Shown here: positions 24,761-32,169 of the stretch, one piece after another
How positions within the stretch are numbered: position 1 is the first letter of the stretch
How the letters are laid out: each line of letters begins with the position of its first letter
Assembly (NCBI GenBank): GCA_963766295.1
Contig: CAVXYW010000002.1
Coordinates: 1,116,001-1,180,000 of the forward strand
Direction: 5' to 3'
DNA: 64,000 bases
From: JBBDRJ01 sp963766295
GTDB taxonomy: Bacteria > Actinomycetota > JAICYB01
Translations under genes and position numbers: made by a program
The notes under the pieces: generated by a model
Database searches by the model: none
What the model saw: the letters and a program-made list of their open reading frames with translations, nothing else
What the model was told of the DNA's origin: nothing

Positions 24761-25552
24761 TCAGGCCTTGCGCCGAGTCGCTGGCTTTTTACGCGAGGCC
24801 GGCTTCCGCCGCGCTATCGGCCGTGTCGGCGGCGGGACTGCCGCGGGCTCAACCGGTAACGCCGCTGCCGTCCGGCGTCCCGTGAGCTGGCCCCAGGCAA
24901 ACCCCTCTCCGAATATGCCCTGATAAACCAGCACCGCGGCTACGGCTCCGATAGCCGGCCCGAGGAAGTAGACCCACCAGTCTCCGAGCTCGCCGGCGAC
25001 GGCAGCCGGACCGAGGTACCTAGCCGGGTTGAGGCCCGCACCAGTCAGCGGACCGGCGGCCAAGATAATCGCGCCTAGGGTGAAGCCGATCGGCAGACCG
25101 GCGACTTTCGAACCGCGTTCGTCGATCCCGGTTCCCCAGATCACCAGGACTAGGAAGAAGGTGATAACAGCCTCAACGAAAAGACCACGCCCATCGGAAA
25201 CGCTGAGTCGCGGAGAGCCGAGGCTCGTCGAGCGCCATTGAAGCTCGGTGTACATAATCCGCAGAACGAGGCCCGCGCCCAGGGCGCCGAGGATCTGAGC
25301 GCCCACGTAACCAAGCGCGTCCGGTGTTTTTATCTTTCCACCGACCCATGCAGACAAGGTCACGACCGGGTTGAAGTGGCCTCCGGAAATGGCCGCGAAG
25401 CACGTCACCATTGCCGCCAATCCGAAAGCTTGCGCAAGTGCCACACCAATCGTGCTTACGAGCGGGGACAAGATCACGGCGCCCGAGGCGATCGTTACGA
25501 ACACGAATGTTCCGACGAGCTCTGCTGACCACGAACGCAAGCTCTTATCCAC
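24761..25552 (-). CDS. Aquaporin / MIP-family channel with basic tail
   Basis: Six-helix channel of the major intrinsic protein family, 263 residues. The two half-helix motifs are SGGHFNPVVTLS (NPV in place of NPA, about 56-67) and GAGLNPARYLGP (NPA followed by the selectivity-filter Arg). The C-terminal 40 residues are Pro/Ala then Arg/Lys-rich (RRKPASRKKPATRRKA), unlike typical AqpZ or GlpF. GTG start with CAGGAGG ribosome binding site. Whether it passes water, glycerol or hydrogen peroxide cannot be told from sequence alone. Confidence 0.9.
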   Translation of the reverse strand: MDKSLRSWSAELVGTFVFVTIASGAVILSPLVSTIGVALAQAFGLAAMVTCFAAISGGHFNPVVTLSAWVGGKIKTPDALGYVGAQILGALGAGLVLRIMYTELQWRSTSLGSPRLSVSDGRGLFVEAVITFFLVLVIWGTGIDERGSKVAGLPIGFTLGAIILAAGPLTGAGLNPARYLGPAAVAGELGDWWVYFLGPAIGAVAAVLVYQGIFGEGFAWGQLTGRRTAAALPVEPAAVPPPTRPIARRKPASRKKPATRRKA

Positions 25553-25612
25553 GCTAAGCCTCCTGTAGAAGTCGTGCCGCCTGCCTAGCTGTACCAGACA
25601 TGACGGACTACG

Positions 25613-26083
25613 TCACAACTCTTCGTCCGTCCAGACCTCTATACCCGCCTGCTTCAATGCGGACGCAGCCACCCCGTCACCTTCGAAGATCGAGTGGGAG
25701 AAGTTTCCGTCGTAGATGGCGCCGCAGCCACAGGCCGGCGATCGAGCCTTGAGGATGGCGGCCCGACACCCCTCCTCAGCCGCCCGCTTGACGGCGAGAC
25801 GCGCGCCGGCGAGGTAGGAACCGGTCACATCACGTCCTTCCTTGGTGCGGACTTCTGCGCGTCCTGCAAGAACATCGGCTCCGTCGCCACCGACGATCTC
25901 CGACGCCGGACGGGGCGTCCCAAGGCCTCCCTCGTCCTCCGGACAGACCAGAACAGCCCGGCCCTCGGCGACGAGTTTCATGATCGCTTCGTGTGCGCGG
26001 TCGCCTCCGTCGTATGCGCAAGCGCGTCCGGCCAGACACGCCGAAACGAGGATCGGGCCGTCAACAGGAAGTTCCCGGCGCAT
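25613..26083 (-). CDS. DUF523 family cysteine-rich protein
   Basis: A 156-residue member of the DUF523 (YbbK-like) family of unknown function. Conserved cysteines lie in VSACLAGRACAYDGG near the N-terminus and in ARSPACGCGAIYDG; PEDEGGLGTPRP is also typical. A metal or Fe-S site is a reasonable guess from the cysteines. The start at 26083 (MRRELPVDG) is chosen over the longer frame, which would cross the divergent SDR gene; TAGGCT lies 7 nt before it. Confidence 0.85.
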   Translation of the reverse strand: MRRELPVDGPILVSACLAGRACAYDGGDRAHEAIMKLVAEGRAVLVCPEDEGGLGTPRPASEIVGGDGADVLAGRAEVRTKEGRDVTGSYLAGARLAVKRAAEEGCRAAILKARSPACGCGAIYDGNFSHSIFEGDGVAASALKQAGIEVWTDEEL

Positions 26084-26089
26084 GACCCT

Positions 26090-26096
26090 TAGCCTA
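26090..26096. promoter_or_regulatory. Overlapping divergent -10 elements
   Basis: The 7 bp TAGCCTA read TAGCCT on the plus strand (6 nt before the second ATG of the SDR gene, 26102) and TAGGCT on the minus strand (7 nt before the DUF523 ATG). Only 12 bp separate the annotated starts, so the two genes seem to share one symmetric leaderless promoter. Confidence 0.5.
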
Positions 26097-26890
26097 TGGC
26101 GATGATCCTGGACCGGTTCCGAATCGAAGGTCAGGCAGCGGTTATCACCGGCGCAGGCCGCGGCATCGGCGCGGCATCGGCGATCGCGTTGGCTGAGGCC
26201 GGAGCGGACGTCCTCATCTCGGCGCGCACGGAAGAACAGCTGAAGGAAGTCGCCGAACGCATCGAGAAGACAGGACGGCATGCCGTCGTCGTCCCGGCCG
26301 ATCTCAACGACCTCGAGGCCGTTGCCTCTCTCGCCGAGACGGCGCATCAAAGTTTTGGACGACTAGACATCGTGATCAACAACGTCGGCGGGACAATGCC
26401 CCGGGCCTTCCTGGACACATCGCCGGGATTCATGGAGCGCGCTTTCCACTTCAACGTCGTCACGGCACACGCGCTGACGCGCTCAGCCGTTCCGTTGATG
26501 CTCGAGGGGTCCGGCGGTTCGGTCGTCAACATCTCATCGGCTATGGGCCGGCTGGTCGGCCGCGGTTACATCGGCTACGGAACCGCCAAGGGTGCGCTAT
26601 CTCATTACACGCGGCTGGCCGCCACAGATCTCGCCCCTCGCATCCGAGTCAACGCCATCGCCGTGGGCGCGGTGGCGACTTCGGCCCTGGACATCATCGT
26701 GAACGACGAAGGCCTCAAGACGGCGATGGAATCGGCGACGCCGCTCGGTCGCATCGGTGAGCCCGAGGACATCGCGGCAGCCGTTCTATACCTTTGCTCG
26801 CCGGCGGGCGCGTACATCACCGGCAAGATCCTCGAGGTGGACGGTGGGATAGAGCAGCCGAACGCCGACCTCGGCCTGCCCGATCTATGA
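26096..26890 (+). CDS. Short-chain dehydrogenase/reductase
   Basis: Classical SDR, 264 residues, NAD(P)(H)-dependent oxidoreductase of unknown substrate. Cofactor loop TGAGRGIGAASAIA (about 16-29), NNVGG, catalytic Ser in VNISSAMG, Tyr-x3-Lys in YGTAKGAL, and the C-terminal DGGIEQPN typical of FabG-like members. The N-terminus is MAMILDRF; the second ATG (26102) is 6 nt from a -10-like hexamer and may be the true leaderless start. It begins a four-gene plus operon and overlaps the thioesterase as ATGA. Confidence 0.9.
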   Translation: MAMILDRFRIEGQAAVITGAGRGIGAASAIALAEAGADVLISARTEEQLKEVAERIEKTGRHAVVVPADLNDLEAVASLAETAHQSFGRLDIVINNVGGTMPRAFLDTSPGFMERAFHFNVVTAHALTRSAVPLMLEGSGGSVVNISSAMGRLVGRGYIGYGTAKGALSHYTRLAATDLAPRIRVNAIAVGAVATSALDIIVNDEGLKTAMESATPLGRIGEPEDIAAAVLYLCSPAGAYITGKILEVDGGIEQPNADLGLPDL

Positions 26891-27270
26891 GCCTCGAGCC
26901 CGGACTACAAGCCTCGGTCGAGCGGATCGTCACCGAGGCCGACACCGCCCGCGCACTGGGGTCAGGAGATGTCGACGTGTTCGGCACACCCGCCGTCGTA
27001 GCTGCGTGCGAAGAAGCGTCGGTACTAGCGGTGAAGCCACACCTCGCAGACGGACAGACCACCGTCGGCACGCGGATCGCGCTCGATCATCTTGCGCCGA
27101 CCCCGATCGGTGGGAAGGTGACGGCATCGTCCGTCCTGGAGGGTGTCGACGGTCGCTCGCTCACTTTCACCATCCGCGCCAGCGACGGATCCGGCGAGAT
27201 CGCTCGTGGAACGCACACGCGCGTCGTCGTCGGTCGCGAACACTTTATGAAGTCCGCCGAAGCCCGCTGA
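26887..27270 (+). CDS. Hotdog-fold thioesterase (FlK-like)
   Basis: A 127-residue single hotdog domain resembling the fluoroacetyl-CoA thioesterase-like group (COG5496). The pattern FGTPAVVAACEEASVLAV (catalytic Thr and Glu region, about 26-43) and the GTRIALDHLAPTPIGGKVTA strand (about 58-77) fit; a late His lies in GTHTRVVV. It probably hydrolyses an acyl-CoA; the substrate is unknown. The start overlaps the SDR stop (ATGA) and the stop overlaps the next start (TGATG), so the three are translated together. Confidence 0.8.
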   Translation: MSLEPGLQASVERIVTEADTARALGSGDVDVFGTPAVVAACEEASVLAVKPHLADGQTTVGTRIALDHLAPTPIGGKVTASSVLEGVDGRSLTFTIRASDGSGEIARGTHTRVVVGREHFMKSAEAR

Positions 27271-27644
27271 TGGTCGAAGTCTCACTCGAAGAGTTCCAGC
27301 GCTTGGTCGCCGGCGCCTTGGACGAGCTACCCGAACCCTTCGCCTCACATCTGAGCAACGTCGATGTGATCGTTGAGGACGAGCCGACGGCCGAAGATCT
27401 GGACCAAGCCGACATCGACGCGCACGGAACGCTCTTCGGTTTGTATCAGGGCATCCCGCAAACCGAGCGCACCGGCAACTACACGTGGGTGATGCCGGAC
27501 AAGATCACGATCTTCCGAGGACCGATCACCCGCGCGTGCAAGACGCGGAACGACGTCCGGGAAGAGGTGGCGGTCACCGTCGTCCACGAGATCGCACACC
27601 ACTTCGGGATATCCGACGAACGTCTCGACGAGCTCGGCTGGTAG
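27270..27644 (+). CDS. Zincin-like metallopeptidase family protein
   Basis: A 124-residue minimal metalloprotease-like protein of the PF06262 family found in many Actinobacteria. The zinc motif HEIAHHFGISDERLDELG (HExxHxxGxxD, about 107-124) is complete and at the very C-terminus. TIFRGPI before it is also conserved. No signal peptide. Physiological substrate is unknown. It shares one base with the thioesterase stop. Confidence 0.88.
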   Translation: MVEVSLEEFQRLVAGALDELPEPFASHLSNVDVIVEDEPTAEDLDQADIDAHGTLFGLYQGIPQTERTGNYTWVMPDKITIFRGPITRACKTRNDVREEVAVTVVHEIAHHFGISDERLDELGW

Positions 27645-27671
27645 AACTGGCTTGCCAACAAAGGAGAACGG

Positions 27672-28736
27672 ATGCTGAAGGTCGTCGCATGGAGCACCGG
27701 CAACGTCGGGCGGCACGCGATAGCGGGCATCGATGCACATCCCGAGCTGGAGCTCACGGGCGTCTGGGTGTCGAGCGCGGCCAAGGATGGCATCGACGCT
27801 GGAGAGCTGGCCGGCCTCGGAAAGAAACTTGGAGTCAACGCGACAACCGACGCGTCCGCTCTTCTCGCATCCAAACCCGACTGCATCGTCCACACGGCCA
27901 TGGCCGACCACCGGCTGTTCGAAGCCATCGATGACCTATGCGGCTTCCTGCGTGCAGGGATCAACGTCGTTTCCAGCGGACCGGTCTTCCTTCAATATCC
28001 GGACGGCGTCATGCCCGACGAAGTAATCGCGCCGATTCGGGCCTCGGCCGCCGAGGGCAACGCATCGCTTTGGGTGAACGGCATCGATCCCGGGTTCGCG
28101 AACGACTGGCTGCCGTTGGTGCTGACCAGCATCTCCGAGCGCATCGAAGAGGTTCGGTGCATGGAGATCTTGAACTACGCCACCTACGACCAAGCGATGG
28201 TCCTGTTCGACATCATGGGCTTCGGAGGATCGCTCGACGAGACTCCGTTCCTTCTTACCCCCGGCGTCCTGACGACGGCTTGGGGCAGCGTCGTCCGACA
28301 GATCGCTGCCGGTTTGGGCGTCGAGCTCGACGGAGTCGAGGAACACCACGAACGGCTGCCGGCTCCCGAGGACATAAAGGTCTCGGCCGGAACCATCGAA
28401 AAAGGGACGACGGCAGCGATGCGCTTCGAGGTTCGCGGGATGTGGAACGGGCGGCCCTTGGTGATCCTCGAGCACGTAACGCGGCTGCACGACGATCTTG
28501 GGCCGGACTGGCCGCAGCCGTCCGGCCACGGCTGCTACCGGATCGTCGTCACCGGAGAACCGAATTTCACTCTCGACCTGCAGATGCTCGGAACGGACGG
28601 CGACCACAACACCGCCGGTCTCAAGACGACGGCGATGCGATTGGTCAACGCAGTACCCGCAGTGGTGAATGCGCCAGCGGGTCTTTTGACCGCACTCGAC
28701 CTACCGCTGATCACCGGACGAGGCTTGGTGCGCTAA
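27672..28736 (+). CDS. DapB-like NAD(P)-dependent amine dehydrogenase family protein
   Basis: A 354-residue Rossmann protein of the group that includes 2,4-diaminopentanoate dehydrogenase and mycobacterial 'dihydrodipicolinate reductase N-terminal domain' proteins. The cofactor loop is VVAWSTGNVGRHAIAGI (about 4-20). It is far longer than DapB (about 250) and lacks the DapB catalytic motif, so lysine synthesis is unlikely. AAAGGAGAACGG is a good ribosome binding site. Substrate unknown. It ends 3 nt before the convergent IlvG-like gene. Confidence 0.78.
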   Translation: MLKVVAWSTGNVGRHAIAGIDAHPELELTGVWVSSAAKDGIDAGELAGLGKKLGVNATTDASALLASKPDCIVHTAMADHRLFEAIDDLCGFLRAGINVVSSGPVFLQYPDGVMPDEVIAPIRASAAEGNASLWVNGIDPGFANDWLPLVLTSISERIEEVRCMEILNYATYDQAMVLFDIMGFGGSLDETPFLLTPGVLTTAWGSVVRQIAAGLGVELDGVEEHHERLPAPEDIKVSAGTIEKGTTAAMRFEVRGMWNGRPLVILEHVTRLHDDLGPDWPQPSGHGCYRIVVTGEPNFTLDLQMLGTDGDHNTAGLKTTAMRLVNAVPAVVNAPAGLLTALDLPLITGRGLVR

Positions 28737-28739
28737 GAA

Positions 28740-30362
28740 TTACGCGAGGTTCGACGACCGCGGGTACGCGTTGGCGGGATCGGTGTGCACGTTCACCAGA
28801 TATGGCACGTCCGAATCGAAACCTCGATCGAGGGCCGCACCGAGTTCCGAAGCCTTCTCCACCGTCTCCCCCGCACCACCGAAAGCCTTGAGCACGTCTT
28901 CGTAACGCGCGTCTTGATTCAGGTCGGCCGCTACGTCATAGCCATAGATCGCCTGCATCGGGTGTTTCTCGAGCCCCCAGATACCGTTGTTGCCGACCAC
29001 GATCACGACCGGGAGCTTCAGCCGAACGAGCGTGTCCATATCCATACCGCTGAAACCGAGCGCTCCGTCGCCCGCCATCAGCACGACCTGACGGTCGGGG
29101 TGAACGACTCGAGCCGCGATCGCGTAGCCGAGTCCGGTGCCCAAGCAGCCGAACGGACCCGGGTCGAGCCAGCACCCCGGCTCGTAGACGTCGACGAGTT
29201 TGCCTGCGTATGAAACGAAGTCGCCGCCGTCGCCGATGACGACCGCGTCGCGGTCCAGCTTCTCGCGCAAGATCCCGTAGACCCGCGCGGGATGAATGGG
29301 ATGGGCGTCTTCCTCAAGCTCGGGACGCTCCTTTTCCCTGCGAGCCGTTTCGTCGTCCCTCAATGTCCGGATCCACTCTCCACGCTCGGCGGCAAGCTTG
29401 GCGGGCGCTTCGGCAAGCGCCGAAAGCGTGGTCGTGATGTCACCACCTAGCCCGACGGCGGGACTCGCGTGCGCGCTGATCTGGTCCGGGTGGTCCTGGA
29501 TGTGGATGACCTGCGCCTCGCCGAACTTCCCGAAGCCAAGGCGGAAGTCCATCGGCGTACCGATGACGATCACAAGGTCGGCTCCCTTGAAGGCCGTCGA
29601 CCGTGCGCGAGCGAAGACCAGCTCGTGATCTGCAGGCAGCAATCCGCGACCCATGCCGTTCAGGACGACCGGCACCCGTTGCGTCTCCGCGAAGCGTCGA
29701 AGGTCGTCCTGTGCTCCGCCGAGCCAGATGTCGGTGCTGGCGACGACCACGGGGCGTTGTGAACTTCCGAGGAGATCGATCGCTTTCGCCAATGCATCTC
29801 CATCTGGCTCGATCTTGAGTGGCGGGGTCCGGTCGGGAACATCTCCATCCACGGTGTGGAAGAGAACGTCCATCGGGAAGTCGAGGAACACCGGCCCTCT
29901 GTGCGGCGAACGGGCTTGGTGCAGTGCCTCGTTAACTGCGATCGCACACTGAGCTGTATCGAAGACCGTACCCGCGGATTTAGTGATGCTCTGCACGACG
30001 GGAACGTGGTCCATCTCCTGAAGGGAGCCGGCTCCCCACCGTCCTTGAGGTGCGCGACCACCGAGGACCAAAACAGGTGAACCGTTGAAGTGAGCGGACG
30101 TAATCGCGCTCACGCCGTTGGTTACGCCCGGACCGGCGGTAAGAACTGCAACACCGACCTCACCGGTTAGCTTTCCATGGGCCTCGGCCGCGAAGGTCGC
30201 GGTCTGTTCGTGCCGGACGTCGACGATGCGGATGTCGCGCGCTACACATCCGTCGTAGATCGGGAAGATGTGACCGCCCGAGAGCGTGTAGATGACATCT
30301 ACGCCGTTGCGCTTCAGCGCTTCGGCAACCAGGTGTCCGCCGTTGGCTTCCATGCGCTCCAA
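28740..30362 (-). CDS. ThDP-dependent enzyme, IlvG-like (Rv1820 type)
   Basis: A thiamine-diphosphate enzyme of the acetolactate synthase / 2-hydroxyacyl-CoA lyase superfamily, 540 residues. It closely recalls mycobacterial IlvG (Rv1820): YTLSGGHIFPIYDGC, the catalytic Glu in RHEQTATFAAE, GAGSLQEMDHVP, and the ThDP-Mg motif GDGALGF ... NNGIWGLEKHPM. True activity in that subgroup is not settled; biosynthetic acetolactate synthase has a regulatory subunit gene, which is absent here. The TTG at 30362 or the ATG at 30353 could be the start; homologue length favours the ATG. Follows the CocE gene by 14 nt. Confidence 0.85.
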   Translation of the reverse strand: MERMEANGGHLVAEALKRNGVDVIYTLSGGHIFPIYDGCVARDIRIVDVRHEQTATFAAEAHGKLTGEVGVAVLTAGPGVTNGVSAITSAHFNGSPVLVLGGRAPQGRWGAGSLQEMDHVPVVQSITKSAGTVFDTAQCAIAVNEALHQARSPHRGPVFLDFPMDVLFHTVDGDVPDRTPPLKIEPDGDALAKAIDLLGSSQRPVVVASTDIWLGGAQDDLRRFAETQRVPVVLNGMGRGLLPADHELVFARARSTAFKGADLVIVIGTPMDFRLGFGKFGEAQVIHIQDHPDQISAHASPAVGLGGDITTTLSALAEAPAKLAAERGEWIRTLRDDETARREKERPELEEDAHPIHPARVYGILREKLDRDAVVIGDGGDFVSYAGKLVDVYEPGCWLDPGPFGCLGTGLGYAIAARVVHPDRQVVLMAGDGALGFSGMDMDTLVRLKLPVVIVVGNNGIWGLEKHPMQAIYGYDVAADLNQDARYEDVLKAFGGAGETVEKASELGAALDRGFDSDVPYLVNVHTDPANAYPRSSNLA

Positions 30363-30376
30363 TCCGATCCGAAGTG

Positions 30377-32128
30377 TCAGCCCAGCAAGTGTGTCATGAC
30401 CGCGGCCGGCGGCGGGTCGGGCTGGACGGGGATCACCACATAGGACGCATGCTCGGCGTCGTGGAAGATCGTGTTCTCAGCGACCTTCCCGACCGGGTCC
30501 TCTTCGATGACTCCACCCGTTTGCGTGTTCCGCGCCAGATGAGGGAATGCGGTAGATGCGATCTGAACCCGGATACGCATCCCGGTCTCGAACTTGTATC
30601 CGGTCGGCCCGAGTTCGATCGTTATCGGATAAACCTGGCCCGGCTCGATCAGACTCTGGTTCAGCGGACCCTCTCGGCGGCGCAGCCTCAATGCTCCGTC
30701 GGCGAGATTGAAGGACGAACCGTCCTCCCAAACGACGCAGAGCTTCGCGATGACATCCGCGTCGGAGGCGGTCGAAGACACGAACAGATGCATGTCGATG
30801 TCCCCCACCACTTCCCAAGCTTCCTGTAGTGGTTCCGACGTGTAGACCAAGACGTCGTCTCGCTGCTCGACTCGCATCTGCTCGAACGGCCCGGCGACGG
30901 TCGTTCCGCCGGTGTACATGACGCGGAAACCCCACGACGGAACCGGATCCATCGGATCGGACGTGATCCGGTCCGGCGATTCCGAGACAGCCGGAGCTTC
31001 GAGACTCAAGGATCCGTCTCCGCGGTTGGAGTTGGCCTTTCCTTTCGAATGCAGGTACATGCGCCTGAAGTCGGTACCGGGGATCGGCCAATCCTCTGCA
31101 TCACGCCACACCCTCTCCCCCATGACGAAGTAGCGCACGGGAGGAAGGTCGACATCCATGCCCTTCAAATGGCGGTCGTAGAACGTTCGATGCAGGATCC
31201 CGAGGCCGGCACCGTCCGCCGAACCGAGACCACCGAGACCGAAACTGCCGACGAAGTTCAGCGCGTAGTTGTGCGTCCAGCCGCCCATGATGAGTCGCGA
31301 ATCCGATCGAGCGATCTCGGTTGCACCCTTCTCGCGCATCACCTGGAACATCGAGCCGCCGCCGGCGTTGTCGTACCAGCCGGCCGACCACAGAGCCGGG
31401 ACTTTGAATCGCTCTTCACTCGCACCGGCGGCAACGTTCGTCACGAGGTCGTCGACCTCGCCGTACTGCGGCATTCCGATGCTCTCCAGCACCATGAGGT
31501 CGTTCAGCGGCAGCACCGCGGAGGCTTTCTCCGGCTGAGTCATCGCTTCGAGGACCTTCATGAAGTCCGCGGGATTGGCCTGACCTTCGGACATGAGCCG
31601 GACGAGCCGATCGACGGCCAGTCCCGCCATCCAGCCGATGGTCATCGATTCCAGCGGAAGCATGTGCGCGAGGGCAGCGCTTGGACTCATGCCCATGAGT
31701 GCTGGTGAGATCGCTCGAAGGTGCGGTGGGTCGGCAAGAGCCGCCGACCACTGCGTGACTGCTACGTAGGAGCCGCCGGCCATTCCCACGTTGCCGTCAC
31801 ACCAGTCCTGCGAAGCGACCCACTCGACGACGTCGTACCCGTCGTCCTCGTTCGCGTGCTTCAGATTGACGAAGTCCCACTCGCCTTCGGATGCGTAGCG
31901 TCCGCGGATGTCCTGAACCACGAACGCGTATCCGGCGATGGCGGCGTCGACCGGAGAAAGGCCGCGCATCATGTTGAACTGCATCGACTTGTTGTACGGA
32001 GTGCGCGCGAGGATCGCCGGAATCTTCCCAGTGACGTCGGGACGGACGACGTCGGCGCGCAAAGTGATGCCGTCCCGCGTCTTCATCTCGACGTTTCGGT
32101 CGATGCGGATCGACGGATCGCTCACCAC
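30377..32128 (-). CDS. CocE/NonD-type hydrolase (peptidase S15 family)
   Basis: Alpha/beta hydrolase of the X-Pro dipeptidyl-peptidase (S15)/cocaine esterase group, 583 residues. RDGITLRADVVRP starts the fold; GRYASEGEW, the nucleophile Ser in MAGGSYVAVTQW (about 118-128) and the His candidate in GGWTHNYAL are visible; the C-terminal half is the jelly-roll domain (ATAFPHLARNTQTGG-like end). No signal peptide. TAACAT lies 6 nt before the second GTG (32125), so the protein probably begins VSDPSIRID by leaderless initiation. Substrate is unknown. Confidence 0.86.
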   Translation of the reverse strand: MVSDPSIRIDRNVEMKTRDGITLRADVVRPDVTGKIPAILARTPYNKSMQFNMMRGLSPVDAAIAGYAFVVQDIRGRYASEGEWDFVNLKHANEDDGYDVVEWVASQDWCDGNVGMAGGSYVAVTQWSAALADPPHLRAISPALMGMSPSAALAHMLPLESMTIGWMAGLAVDRLVRLMSEGQANPADFMKVLEAMTQPEKASAVLPLNDLMVLESIGMPQYGEVDDLVTNVAAGASEERFKVPALWSAGWYDNAGGGSMFQVMREKGATEIARSDSRLIMGGWTHNYALNFVGSFGLGGLGSADGAGLGILHRTFYDRHLKGMDVDLPPVRYFVMGERVWRDAEDWPIPGTDFRRMYLHSKGKANSNRGDGSLSLEAPAVSESPDRITSDPMDPVPSWGFRVMYTGGTTVAGPFEQMRVEQRDDVLVYTSEPLQEAWEVVGDIDMHLFVSSTASDADVIAKLCVVWEDGSSFNLADGALRLRRREGPLNQSLIEPGQVYPITIELGPTGYKFETGMRIRVQIASTAFPHLARNTQTGGVIEEDPVGKVAENTIFHDAEHASYVVIPVQPDPPPAAVMTHLLG

Positions 32129-32131
32129 AGG

Positions 32132-32137
32132 ATGTTA
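32132..32137 (-). promoter_or_regulatory. Leaderless -10 hexamer of the CocE gene
   Basis: TAACAT on the minus strand, 6 nt before the GTG at 32125. It lies in the 41-nt gap after the collagen-like gene. Confidence 0.4.
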
Positions 32138-32169
32138 ACTCCCGCTAACGGAAGCGAAAGATGGCGCGG

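Noticed and set aside
27672..28736. Lysine-pathway dapB
   Set aside because: The protein is about 100 residues too long and lacks the DapB catalytic His/Lys motif; it fits the amine-dehydrogenase-like group.
28740..30362. Biosynthetic acetolactate synthase ilvB
   Set aside because: No ilvH/ilvN or ilvC beside it, and the sequence recalls the Rv1820-type paralogue instead.
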